Shown here: positions 27,001 through 35,411 of the stretch, in pieces
Layout: every line of letters starts with the position of its first letter
Numbering within the stretch: position 1 is the stretch's first letter
DNA from: Mycobacterium sp. DL99
GTDB taxonomy: Bacteria > Actinomycetota > Actinomycetes > Mycobacteriales > Mycobacteriaceae
Assembly (NCBI RefSeq): GCF_004762045.1
Contig: NZ_SJOM01000007.1
Span: 4,155,451-4,219,450, forward strand
Length of the DNA stretch: 64,000 bases
Direction: 5' to 3'
The notes under the pieces: generated by a model
What the model was told of the DNA's origin: nothing
Database searches by the model: none
What the model saw: the letters and a program-made list of their open reading frames with translations, nothing else
Made by a program: the position numbers and the translations under genes

Positions 27001-29545
27001 TGAACGGATCGGCGACGAACCGTTCCGCGGTCAGGCGTGGACGATCGTGATAGCCGTGCGCGACATGCGTTCCGCCGATGTAGATCTCACCGATCACCCC
27101 GACCGGAACCGGCTGCAGTGCATCGTCGAGCAGGTGAATCGTGGTGTTGATCTTCGGTGTGCCGATCGGCACGATCCGTGCGCCCTGCTTGCCCTGGACC
27201 TTGTAACGGGTGCAGTTGAGCACCGTTTCGGTGGGGCCGTAGAAGTTGTGCAGCAGGGAGTCGAATGTGGCGAGGAACTTGTCGGCGATCTCCCCGGGCA
27301 GCGCCTCGCCACCGATCGGGACGCGCTGCAGCGTGCGCCACTCGTTGACACCGGGCAGGGAAAGGAACAGCCCGAGCAGTGACGGGACGAAGTGCATCGA
27401 CGTGATGCCCTCGTCGCGCAGCAGATCGGTGAGGTACCCGATGTCGCCCAGCCCGCCCGGCTTCGGGATCACCAGGCGCGCACCGGCGGCGAGCATGCCG
27501 AAGATCTCGCCGATCGACACGTCGAAGCTCTGCGAGGCCACCTGCAGCAGGCGTTCGTCCTCGGTGACCTGGTAATCGCCGCCGAACCAGACGAAGTACT
27601 CCGCGATCGGCCGGTGCGGCACCGGCACGCCCTTGGGCAGGCCGGTGGATCCCGACGTGTAGATCAGATACGCGGTGTTGTCCGGACGCAGCGGCCGGAC
27701 CCGCTCGGCGTCGGTCGGATCCGTGGCCGGATAGTGCTCCAGGCCGTCGACCGGCTCGCGCAGAACGATTTTCGGATCGGAGTCCTCGAGAATGTAGGTC
27801 AGCCGGTCCTCGGGATAGGTCGGGTCGACCGGCAGGTACACCGCACCGGCCTTGACGATGCCCAGCGCCGTGATGACCAGTTCGGGCGACTTCTCCAGCA
27901 GCACCGCCACCCGGTCCTCGGTACCGATGCCCTGCCCGATCAGCCAGTGCGCCAACCGGTTCGCCGACTCGTTGATCTCGCGATAGGTGTAGTGGCGGCC
28001 CTCGTAGACCACCGCGACGGCGTCGGGGGTACGGGCGGCCTGCTCGGTGACCAGCGCCGCCAACGTGGTCGCCGGCGTCGCGAACTGCTCACCGGTGGAC
28101 ACCGCGCGCACCCATTCGGCGTCCTCGGCGGTGAACAGGACCAGCCGCGACAGCGGCCGGTCGGGCTCGTCGAGTGCACTGTCCAGCAGCACGACGAAGT
28201 GCCGCAGCATCTGTGCGGCCAGCTCGGCATCCATCACCTCGGTGAGATGCTCGGCCTCCACCACTGCACCGGCTGCGTCGAGTTCGATCATGAAACCCAG
28301 TGGCAGCCGGGTGTGTTGGCCGCGCAGGTCGGCACGCCCGCTCGTCACGCCCTCCGGGGCGAAACCGCCACCGTCGGGCTCGCGGAACCCGAAGCTCACC
28401 CGGGTCATCCGCTCGGCCCCGTGGCGGCGGTCCGGGTTGAGCTCGGCCACCACCCGGTCGAGGTTGACCCGTTGGTGCGCGAAGGCACCGATGGCGGTGT
28501 CCCGGGTGGACGCGACGAGATCCCGGAACCCCGCCGAGCCCTGCGGTCGCAGCCGCATCGCCACGGTGTTGCCGTAATAGCCGATGGTTTCGTCGGTGTC
28601 GCGGTTGAGCACCGGGGTGGCGATCAGGAAATCGTCGGTATGGGTGTAGCGGTGGATGAGTGCGCCGAAGGCCGCCAGCAGGACCATGTACGGCGTGGCA
28701 CCGGTTTCGCGGGCGAGCGCCGATACGCGGGCAACCGTCTCGGCAGACAACCGCACCGCGCTGCGCTGGGACCGAAAACCGTTGGGAACCACCGACCCCG
28801 ACGGACCGGGCAACTCCAGCGGCTCCGGTGGGTTCGCCAGCACCTCCCGCCAGTACGCCAGGTCCTCGCCGCCGTCCCCGGCGGCGGCCACCGTCACCCG
28901 CGGCGTCTCGGCAAGCTGCGCTCCGGAATAAGCCCGGGTCAAGTCTGTGAAGAAGACCCGCCACGATCCGTCATCCCAGGCGATGTGGTGAGCGACGAGC
29001 AGCATCACGTGTTCAGCGGTCCCGGTCTTGATCAGCGAGATCCGTAGCGGGGAGTCGCTGCTCAGATCGAAGGCCGTGCCGAACTCGCGCTGCGCCAGCA
29101 CCTCTAGCCGCAGCATGCGGGCCCGCTCGGATTTGTCGGACAGATCGTGGACCGCCCAGCCCGGGGTCAGGTCACCGTGGACCGTCGCGGTGGGCTCGCC
29201 GTTCTCGTCGGCCCGATACGTGGTGCGCAGGATCGGGTGCCGACGTGCCACCGCATTCAGGGCATCGTGCAGCCCCTCGGCGTCGATCACCCCACTGAGC
29301 CGGTAGGACAGGCAGATGTTGAGCAGTACCCCGCTCGGGTCGAATCCCTGCACGAACCACATCCGGCGCTGCCCGTCCGTGAGCACAGTCGGGTCGACCG
29401 GTGCGCCTTCGGAGCCCGAGACCGCCTGCCCGGGTTCCGCACCCGACGCCGCCAGGCCCCGTTCGGCAAGCCTGCGCCGCATCAGCTCCAGACGCGCGTC
29501 GGAAGTGCGGGGGGCTGCCGAGTCGGCACTAACCATGTCAGTCAC
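24080..29545 (-). CDS. mbtE: Mycobactin NRPS MbtE (C-A-PCP-C-partial A-PCP)
   Basis: This 1821-residue NRPS adds the acylated N6-hydroxylysine. The domain order read from motifs is C1 (VAHHIAWDDGSW), a complete A domain (YLIYTSGSTGLPKG; NFYGPTETV; YRSGDLARR), PCP1 (FFDLGGHSLLATKL), C2 (VHHIAADHWSG), then only the C-terminal part of an A domain (about residues 1545-1700) and PCP2 (FFTLGGDSILAVQL). The partial A retains a YRTGD motif but lacks the ATP-binding cores and the catalytic lysine region. The GTG at 29545 has AAGGAAG nine bases upstream. An ATG at 29536, just past the mbtD stop, is the alternative. Confidence 0.94.
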   Translation of the reverse strand: MTDMVSADSAAPRTSDARLELMRRRLAERGLAASGAEPGQAVSGSEGAPVDPTVLTDGQRRMWFVQGFDPSGVLLNICLSYRLSGVIDAEGLHDALNAVARRHPILRTTYRADENGEPTATVHGDLTPGWAVHDLSDKSERARMLRLEVLAQREFGTAFDLSSDSPLRISLIKTGTAEHVMLLVAHHIAWDDGSWRVFFTDLTRAYSGAQLAETPRVTVAAAGDGGEDLAYWREVLANPPEPLELPGPSGSVVPNGFRSQRSAVRLSAETVARVSALARETGATPYMVLLAAFGALIHRYTHTDDFLIATPVLNRDTDETIGYYGNTVAMRLRPQGSAGFRDLVASTRDTAIGAFAHQRVNLDRVVAELNPDRRHGAERMTRVSFGFREPDGGGFAPEGVTSGRADLRGQHTRLPLGFMIELDAAGAVVEAEHLTEVMDAELAAQMLRHFVVLLDSALDEPDRPLSRLVLFTAEDAEWVRAVSTGEQFATPATTLAALVTEQAARTPDAVAVVYEGRHYTYREINESANRLAHWLIGQGIGTEDRVAVLLEKSPELVITALGIVKAGAVYLPVDPTYPEDRLTYILEDSDPKIVLREPVDGLEHYPATDPTDAERVRPLRPDNTAYLIYTSGSTGLPKGVPVPHRPIAEYFVWFGGDYQVTEDERLLQVASQSFDVSIGEIFGMLAAGARLVIPKPGGLGDIGYLTDLLRDEGITSMHFVPSLLGLFLSLPGVNEWRTLQRVPIGGEALPGEIADKFLATFDSLLHNFYGPTETVLNCTRYKVQGKQGARIVPIGTPKINTTIHLLDDALQPVPVGVIGEIYIGGTHVAHGYHDRPRLTAERFVADPFNPGGRMYRSGDLARRNADGDIEFVGRADEQVKIRGFRIELGEVSAAISVDPSVGQAVVVVSDLPSLGKSLVAYITPAADAEQVEIDRIRARVTAALPEYMIPAAFVELAEIPITAHGKIDRRALPEPEIRSATEFRAPDTETEHEIVALFGELLERDGVGADDSFFDLGGHSLLATKLVAAVRARCGVELGVADVFENATVAGLAAKVDELRASGVGAGLPAIVATTHDGPAQMSAAQHRQWFQFRIDGPNPVNNVPFAARLTGPCDVEALATAVSDVVARHEILRTTYREIDGVPYQVVHPAAPVAVRRADGTGENWVQGELDAERRYCFDLENEWPVRAAMLSTPDSHVLSLIVHHIAADHWSGTVLFTDLLTAYHARRTGQVPEWAPLPVQYADFAAWQAEVLSGAEERVEEQRAYWTKQLAGLSGEPDVENGLQPDFPRPPVPTGEGKALDFTIDAALRGKLVALSRELEVTEFMVLQAAVAIALHKSGQGSDIALGTPVAGRTAPELDALIGFFINIVVLRNDLSGNPTLREVLRRSRDMALAAYKHQDLPFDRVVDAVSPVRSLARNPLFGVVVHVREDLPAEQVIDSGADGETRFTALEPTFDVAHADLSLNFFAEAGAGYRATVIYRTELYEAATARRLVGWLHRIVEAFAGDADQTVRDIAVLDAAERDQLVDDWSRKAVPPAGLPQTEGADRVYLLDEWRQPAAIGVTGDVYYAGGAVDEAARAAAGIAAQRFAPNPFGEGQLYRTGDRGRWTTDGRLEPIITGEPRLQAALEALDGVAVAATRHWDGRGAITLAGYVVLEPGVTDTDTFLDNARTALPEEFAGAVLTVVDDIEPATLTRPRVTASAPSEPPATPTEHALAAMLVDLLGATDVGRYDDFFTLGGDSILAVQLAARARDAGMAMTARMVFEHPGLADLAAAIDAAGDGAAAADVRHEPMSASGLSPDELAALTAGWGQDQGIST

Positions 29546-32534
29546 GCGAAAATGCTTCCTTTTCAGGTCTTTCCAAATGCTCGATCAATTCGGCAGCGGT
29601 GGCGCCACCGAGGATGGTGGCCAGCGGCACTGATCGTCCGGTGGCCTTCTTGAGCTTCTTGCGCAGGTCGATTGCCAACAGTGAATCGACACCGAGATCC
29701 AGCAACGACATGTCGAAATCCAGTGCGGTGGTGTCGGCGAGCTTCAACACGGACCCCAGTGCGATCCGCATCGCGCCCGTGGCGTCAGCCCCATCGCTGA
29801 CGGTTGTTTCGAGGGTGTCGCTGACCGTAACGGCGCGTTCTTCGTTGTCTCCGAGGAACGTCCGCAGCCGGTCGGCGTCGGCGGTGAACACCAGCGGATC
29901 GACCGGGTAGTCCCGCAGCCCGGCCTCGACCGCAAGGTCGGCCGGCATGGCTCGCAGCCCGGACCGTTCGACCTTACCGACCTCAGCCGCGTCGATGATG
30001 CCGTCGCCGAGCCACAGTCCCCACCGCACCGCGGTGCAGTGCCGGCCCTCGGCCCGCAGCTGCCCGCCGAGCGCGTCCAGCAGCCGGTTGGCGGCCGAGT
30101 AGGCGGCGTGGCCGTATCCGCCCCACAGGCCGGATACCGACGAGCACAACACGATCCGGGCGTCCGGGCGCAGCGGCCAGGCGGCCGCCAGGTTGGCCAG
30201 CCCGCTCACCTTGGCGGCGAAGGTATCCCGCACCGTCGCGCCGGTCAGCTCGCCGCCGGGGGCGAGGGTGGCGGATGCGGCCGCGTGAATCACCAGCGAT
30301 GCCGGGCCGATCGCCAGCTCGGCGATGGTTGCGGCGATCTGTGCCGGGTCGGTGAGATCGCATCGGGGCGCGACGATCTCGGTCCTCCCGGCCGCCAGTG
30401 CGGCGACCTGCTGATCTTCCAGCCCGCTGCGGCTGAGCAACACGATGCGCCGCGCCCCCTGCTCAGCCAGATGGCGGGCATAGTGCAGGCCCACCGCGCC
30501 GGCTCCACCGGTGATGACCACCTCGTCGAAGATCCCCGACTCGGCGGTCCAGGACCGGGCGCCTGAGGTGTCGTCGCGCATCCCCCGCTGCCAGAGGGTT
30601 AGCCCGGAACCAGTGTCCCGCAGTGCGATATCGCTCGCGGTGCTGAGGATGGCGGTGATGGCCGCGGCGGCGGCGGCCGCGCCGAGGGGTGTGGGCGGCA
30701 GGTCCAGGCGCCGGAAGGTCTGGTCGGGGTGCTCGTAGCCCAGGCTGCGGTGCATCGCGGCCAGGGCGGCGGCCTCGGGCCGCGGCGAGTCCTCGTCGGA
30801 GACCTGCTCACCACCGACGGTGACCAGCCACACGTCGCGGGTCTCGGCGGCGATCGCCTCGACATAGCCGATCAGGCCGTCATCGATGCGGCGGCTCAAG
30901 GTTTCTGCCGCAGTCACGGTGTCGACCTCGTCTGACACCGGCGCCACCACGACCAGCAGGTCGGCGTCGGCAGGGGCGGCAGCGGTGGTTTCGGTGATCT
31001 CCTCGATCGCCCGGTTCAGTGCGGCCGCCGGTCCCTGCCCGGCCGCCAGGTCCAGCACCGCGACGCGGCGCGGCCCGGCCGGTGCGTTGAGCGGGGACAC
31101 CGTCTCCCAGTGCTCCACACCCACCGTCACGCCGGCGACCGCAGGCAGCGGTTGCGGTGTCGCCCAGAGATGTTCGGCCCGCATCGGCGCGAACGGGAAA
31201 TCGCGAAGCGATGTGGCGCCGTGGTTCGGGCGGTCGTCCCAGCGGTAGCCGGTGTCGGCCATGGCCACCGTGACGATGTTGGCACTGAGCCGCTCGGTGA
31301 TCGGTTCGTCGCGCCGGCCCGACCCGACCATCACCACCGGACCGCCGGTGAGTTCGGCCGCGTCATCGAGCAGATCCCCCATCGCGAACAGCAGCGCCGG
31401 ATGCGCCGAGAGCTCCACGAAGATCCGGGCCCCGCGCCGGGCTGCCGTCTCGATGGCCCGGTCGAAGCGCACGGTGCTGCGAAGATTCGTGTACCAGTAG
31501 TCGGCGAAACCGGTACCGGCCTCGACCACGTCAGCGGTGGCCGAGCCGATGAACTGCACCGGCGACTCACTGAATTGAGCTGCGGGAAGCATCGATTCGA
31601 GCTCGGCGCGGGCCGCGTCGAGCGCGGTGGTGTGCGCCGGGAACCACATCTCGATTTCCTTGGCGAACGATCCGCGGCCGGCCACAGCGGCCACGGCAGC
31701 CGCCACCGCATCGGTTTCCCCCGACACCGCGACCGATGACCGTGAGTTCACCACCGACAGCTCGAGCCAGCCCGGTGTCTCGGCCACCACTTTCGACGCT
31801 TCGTCGGGGGTGATCCCGAGCACCGCGACCCGGTAGGGACCCGTCAACCGGTCGAGTACGGTCGCGCGGGCGACCACCACGGCCACCGCCTCCGGCAGGT
31901 TGATGCTGCCGGCCACGTAGGCCGCCCCTATCTCCCCCAGGCTGTGGCCCACGGTGATATCGGGCAGCACACCACAGGAACGCCAGACCGCCGCCAGCGC
32001 CACACCGTGGACGAACTGGGCACCCTGAATCTGCACCTGGGAGAAATCGTTGGTGACGGCCCCCGAATCAGGTTCGGCCAGTAGGTAATCCAGCGGGGAG
32101 GCCGCACCGGCAGCCTCGAACTCGGCCGCACACTTGTCGACCTCGGCCCGGTAGACCGTCAGCCGGTCGTAGGCCTGCACGCCCATCGAGGGCCACTGGC
32201 TGCCCTGGCCCGGGAACACGAACGCGATACGCGCACTCGAACCCGATGCCGCAGAGCCGCCCTGTGCCCGGGTGACCAGCGGATGATCGGCGTCCTCGGC
32301 CAGTGCACGCAGGCCCGCCGCGAGTTCGTCACGGTCGGCGGCCCGCACGACAGCGCGGTGACGACGCAGACGCCGCGTGGACGCCACGGTGGCGGCGACG
32401 TCGGCGGCGCTCACCCCGGGACGCGCATCCAGATAGCGCAGGATGGCGGCGGCATCGGTGCCGATCAGTTCCTCTGCGTGCGCACTGAGCAGGACAGGTA
32501 TGCGCCCGTCGGGCAGGGCGTCGACTTCGGTCAT
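29538..32534 (-). CDS. mbtD: Mycobactin polyketide synthase MbtD (AT-KR-ACP)
   Basis: This 998-residue type I PKS lacks its own ketosynthase and works with MbtC to build the beta-hydroxy acid unit of mycobactin. The AT domain has FVFPGQGSQWPSMG and GHSLGE. The KR has GGAGAVGLHYARHLAEQG and AYSAANRLLDALG. The carrier domain is LLDLGVDSLLAIDL. The start at 32534 overlaps the mbtC stop by 4 bases. A longer open frame upstream lies over mbtC and was rejected. Confidence 0.95.
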   Translation of the reverse strand: MTEVDALPDGRIPVLLSAHAEELIGTDAAAILRYLDARPGVSAADVAATVASTRRLRRHRAVVRAADRDELAAGLRALAEDADHPLVTRAQGGSAASGSSARIAFVFPGQGSQWPSMGVQAYDRLTVYRAEVDKCAAEFEAAGAASPLDYLLAEPDSGAVTNDFSQVQIQGAQFVHGVALAAVWRSCGVLPDITVGHSLGEIGAAYVAGSINLPEAVAVVVARATVLDRLTGPYRVAVLGITPDEASKVVAETPGWLELSVVNSRSSVAVSGETDAVAAAVAAVAGRGSFAKEIEMWFPAHTTALDAARAELESMLPAAQFSESPVQFIGSATADVVEAGTGFADYWYTNLRSTVRFDRAIETAARRGARIFVELSAHPALLFAMGDLLDDAAELTGGPVVMVGSGRRDEPITERLSANIVTVAMADTGYRWDDRPNHGATSLRDFPFAPMRAEHLWATPQPLPAVAGVTVGVEHWETVSPLNAPAGPRRVAVLDLAAGQGPAAALNRAIEEITETTAAAPADADLLVVVAPVSDEVDTVTAAETLSRRIDDGLIGYVEAIAAETRDVWLVTVGGEQVSDEDSPRPEAAALAAMHRSLGYEHPDQTFRRLDLPPTPLGAAAAAAAITAILSTASDIALRDTGSGLTLWQRGMRDDTSGARSWTAESGIFDEVVITGGAGAVGLHYARHLAEQGARRIVLLSRSGLEDQQVAALAAGRTEIVAPRCDLTDPAQIAATIAELAIGPASLVIHAAASATLAPGGELTGATVRDTFAAKVSGLANLAAAWPLRPDARIVLCSSVSGLWGGYGHAAYSAANRLLDALGGQLRAEGRHCTAVRWGLWLGDGIIDAAEVGKVERSGLRAMPADLAVEAGLRDYPVDPLVFTADADRLRTFLGDNEERAVTVSDTLETTVSDGADATGAMRIALGSVLKLADTTALDFDMSLLDLGVDSLLAIDLRKKLKKATGRSVPLATILGGATAAELIEHLERPEKEAFSRD

Positions 32535-33859
32535 GCTGCGACCTCGGGAACCGAGATGATCGCGTGGGCGTTGGTGCCGCTCATCCCGAAGGCCGAGACC
32601 GCACCGATGCGCTGCCCGTCGACAGCCGGCCAATGGGTCAGCTTGGTGGCCAACCGCAAACCCTGTTTGTCCCAGTCGATCTCCCGGCTGACCTCGTCGA
32701 CGTGCAAGGTGGCGGGGATGGACGCATGCTCGGCGGCCAGGATGACCTTGGCCAGGCCAAGCCCGCCCGCGGCGGCCTGCGAGTGACCGACGTTCGATTT
32801 CACCGACCCCAGCATGGCGCCGCCACCCGGGGCAGTCGCCCCGTATGTCTGTGCCAGCGAACGTAATTCGGTGCGGTCGCCGAGGCGGGTGCCCGTGCCG
32901 TGGCCTTCGATCATGCCGACGTCCTCCGGTCGCACTCCGGCCTGCTCGATCGCCTTGGCGAACAACCGCTGCTGAGCGCCGCCGCTGGGCGCGGTCAGAC
33001 CGGTGGTCTTGCCGTCCTGGTTCACCGCGGTGGCGCGCACCTCGGCCAGGATGCGCCGACCGTTCCGTAGGGCCGCGGATCGGCGTTGCAGGACGAACAT
33101 CGCCGCCCCCTCGGCCCACATTGTCCCGCTCGCGTGTGCGCTGTAGGGCCGGCAGTGCCCGTCGTCGGACAACGCGTGCTGTTTGGAGAACTCGACGAAG
33201 TACCCGGGTGTGCCCATCACGCAGACACCTCCGGTCAGCGCCATGTCGCAATCCCCCGCCCGTACCGCGGCCACGGCGGTGTGAAACGCGGTCAACGCAG
33301 ACGAACACGAGGTGTCGATGGTCAGCGCCGGGCCGCACAGATCCAGCGTGTAGGCGATCCGGCCGGAAATGACGCCCAGCGAGGTGCCGGTGATCAGATG
33401 ACCGCTGTGGTGGGAGAACTGCGACAGTGCCGGCCCGTACTCCAGGCCCGACGCACCGACGTAGCAGCCCACATCGTGCCCGGCCAGGTCGTCGGGGTTG
33501 ATGCCGCTGTTCTCCAGTGCGCGCCATGCGATGCGCAGTCCGACGCGTTGCTGCGGATCCATCGCCACCGCCTCACGCGGTGAGATTCCGAAGAACGCGG
33601 GATCGAACACCGCTGCACTGGAAAGGAACCCGCCGAGGTCGTGAATCCGCTTGAATCCGTCACGGCGGGAGCCGTCCAACAGCTCGCGCACCGACCAGCC
33701 CCGATCGGTGGGAAAGCCGCCGAGCGCTTCACGTTGCTCGGTCAGCAGAGACCAGTAGCCGTCGGCGGTGTCGATCCCGCCGGGAGCCTCCAGCGCCATC
33801 CCCACGATCACCACCGGATCGACGGCGTCCAGCCCGGGAAGCTGGTGGCTAGAGCTCAT
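32531..33859 (-). CDS. mbtC: Mycobactin ketosynthase MbtC
   Basis: This stand-alone 442-residue beta-ketoacyl synthase has DPVVIVGMALEAPGG at the N-terminus. The active-site Cys185 lies in IDTSCSSAL, with catalytic histidines in EGHGTGTRLGD and KSNVGHSQAA. It condenses a malonyl unit supplied by MbtD AT/ACP. The start at 33859 (MSSSHQLPGL) overlaps the 3' end of mbtT by 11 bases. Confidence 0.95.
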   Translation of the reverse strand: MSSSHQLPGLDAVDPVVIVGMALEAPGGIDTADGYWSLLTEQREALGGFPTDRGWSVRELLDGSRRDGFKRIHDLGGFLSSAAVFDPAFFGISPREAVAMDPQQRVGLRIAWRALENSGINPDDLAGHDVGCYVGASGLEYGPALSQFSHHSGHLITGTSLGVISGRIAYTLDLCGPALTIDTSCSSALTAFHTAVAAVRAGDCDMALTGGVCVMGTPGYFVEFSKQHALSDDGHCRPYSAHASGTMWAEGAAMFVLQRRSAALRNGRRILAEVRATAVNQDGKTTGLTAPSGGAQQRLFAKAIEQAGVRPEDVGMIEGHGTGTRLGDRTELRSLAQTYGATAPGGGAMLGSVKSNVGHSQAAAGGLGLAKVILAAEHASIPATLHVDEVSREIDWDKQGLRLATKLTHWPAVDGQRIGAVSAFGMSGTNAHAIISVPEVAA

Positions 33860-34595
33860 TGACCAGCTCCGCCACATCCTCGAGTTGGGTGTTGAGATAG
33901 AAATGTCCGCCGTCGAACATCGAGCACGTGAAGGCCCCGCCGGTGTGAGATTCCCAGCGCCGCAACATGTCCTCGCTGATGCGGTGGTCGCGGTCGCCAC
34001 CAAGGGCATAGATGTCGGCCGCGATCGTCACGTCGGCCTCACACGAGTACCGGTTGAACGCCGCGTAGTCGGCCCGCACCGCCATCAGCAGCAGTTCGAC
34101 GAAATCCTCGTCGGCGAGCAGCGCCTCATCGGTGCCGCCGAGATCGACCATCTCGGCGAGGATCTCGGACTCGGCCATCGGCAGTGCGGGCGCGGCCGCC
34201 ACCGCCGACGGCGCCTCGCTGGCCGACACCCAGAGGGCGTCTATCGCCACACCGTTGCGTTCTGCGATCCGCGCGAATTCGAAGGCCACCACGGCGCCCA
34301 TGCAGTGTCCGAACAGCCGGATCGATCCGATGCCGGCCCAATCAGCCGCGTCGAACAGATCTTTGGCGAGATCGCCCACCGTAGGTGCGGCCGGATGCGA
34401 CAGCCGGTCGCCGCGTTGCGGGTATTGCATGACGTAGGCGTCGGATCCGGCCGCGGCCAGCGCCATCCCGAATCCGCGGTAGGCCACTGCCGCTCCGCCG
34501 GCGTGCGGGAAAATCAGTGTGGCTGTTGAGCTTTGAGACCCTGGATAGCGCTTGACCCAGGGCTTGACGGTGATCTGGGTATCCGGCGGTGTCAC
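33849..34595 (-). CDS. mbtT: Type II thioesterase MbtT with cysteine nucleophile
   Basis: This 248-residue alpha/beta hydrolase of the NRPS/PKS editing-thioesterase family is expected to clear misloaded carrier domains or help release. IFPHAGG near the N-terminus and FDGGHFYL with His231 are typical, and Asp201 is the likely acid. The nucleophile elbow reads GHCMG with Cys98, where the family usually has GHSMG; the codon is TGC. M. tuberculosis carries its thioesterase fused to the end of MbtB, whereas here it is a separate protein. The GTG start overlaps the preceding stop by 4 bases and its end overlaps mbtC. Confidence 0.88.
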   Translation of the reverse strand: MTPPDTQITVKPWVKRYPGSQSSTATLIFPHAGGAAVAYRGFGMALAAAGSDAYVMQYPQRGDRLSHPAAPTVGDLAKDLFDAADWAGIGSIRLFGHCMGAVVAFEFARIAERNGVAIDALWVSASEAPSAVAAAPALPMAESEILAEMVDLGGTDEALLADEDFVELLLMAVRADYAAFNRYSCEADVTIAADIYALGGDRDHRISEDMLRRWESHTGGAFTCSMFDGGHFYLNTQLEDVAELVNEL

Positions 34596-35359
34596 GACGG
34601 CACAGCGGTGTCGAGAGCGGACACCGCATCCCGACGCCGTGCGGCCAGCGCGAAGCTGTTGATCCGCCGCTCGGGGTTGCGGCGCGGCGCATCATCGGCG
34701 ACGACGACGCCTGCGCCCGCGGTCAGTGCCACCAGCACCATGAGGACCGGAGCCGCAGCACCGGTAGCCGCGAACGCGCCGATGCGGTCTTCGCCGCTGA
34801 CACCGAGCCGGCCACTGAGTTCCAGGACCGCGTCGCGAGCGGCAGCGTGCGTCACCACCGCATATCCGCTGTCATCGAGCGATCCCAGGAAGGCAGGATC
34901 GGCCGGGCCCGAGCGCACCGGGGTGACGTCACCCGCGCGGGCGCCGATCCGCAGTGCTTCGGAGACGGTGAGCGCGGGCAGCCAGTTGGGTGGTCCGTCT
35001 CCCGTGAACAGGGCCATGCGCACGCCCGTGTGCTCCAGGATCGGCTCGGCCGGTTCGGCGGTGTCGATCGGAACGCAGACGCCGCCGGCCGCCAGGATGC
35101 CCAGCATGGCGATCACGGTGTCCAGGCCGGTGGGCCCCACGACGGCGACCCGGTCTCCGACGCGCACCCCGGCCACCGCGAGCGCGCCGGATACCGACAG
35201 CGCCTGCTCACGCAGTTGCCCGTAGGTCCAACGGGTTGTCGGTCCGGTCACCGCAATGTCGTCGGGCGCGACCTGCGCGTGCGCGAAGAACCCCTGGTGC
35301 AGCGGGTCGGCCGCCACTGCGTGCATGGTCTGCGTAGTCGTGCGACTCACGGCGTCCAC
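34592..35359 (-). CDS. Truncated adenylation-domain protein (N-subdomain remnant, motif A3 missing)
   Basis: This intact 255-residue frame starts at a GTG five bases after an AGGAGG. It is similar along its length to the first half of the MbtB adenylation domain: TRWTYGQLREQALSVSGAL, then RVAVVGPTGLDTVIAMLGIL, then AGGVCVPIDTAEP. The ATP-binding motif A3 (TSGSTGxPKG) is cleanly absent: LDDSGY joins directly to AVVTHAAARDAV, which matches the sequence just after A3. The protein ends after VVVADDAPRRNPERRIN, so motifs A4-A10 are missing. It cannot be a working adenylase. It is translationally coupled to mbtT and has its own IdeR-like box, which argues against simple decay. It could be a structural partner, a decoy or a fossil of a duplicated module. 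Confidence 0.8.
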   Translation of the reverse strand: MDAVSRTTTQTMHAVAADPLHQGFFAHAQVAPDDIAVTGPTTRWTYGQLREQALSVSGALAVAGVRVGDRVAVVGPTGLDTVIAMLGILAAGGVCVPIDTAEPAEPILEHTGVRMALFTGDGPPNWLPALTVSEALRIGARAGDVTPVRSGPADPAFLGSLDDSGYAVVTHAAARDAVLELSGRLGVSGEDRIGAFAATGAAAPVLMVLVALTAGAGVVVADDAPRRNPERRINSFALAARRRDAVSALDTAVPS

Positions 35360-35375
35360 AACGACCTCCTGACGA

Positions 35376-35394
35376 TAAGCAAAGCCTGCCCTAA
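35376..35394 (-). promoter_or_regulatory. IdeR-like iron box inside the mbt operon
   Basis: On the minus strand, TTAGGGCAGGCTTTGCTTA matches 13 of 19 positions of the palindromic IdeR consensus TTAGGTTAGGCTAACCTAA. It lies in the 52-base gap between the mbtB stop and the truncated adenylation gene, 16 bases upstream of that gene's start. This suggests an additional iron-regulated promoter for the mbtT-mbtH part of the cluster. Confidence 0.5.
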
Positions 35395-35411
35395 CTGAAG
35401 TAACTCTAACC

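Noticed and set aside
32535..33527. N-terminal extension of the mbtD frame
   Set aside because: Overlaps mbtC in another frame; the MTEVDALPDG start overlaps the mbtC stop by four bases, like the other junctions in this operon.
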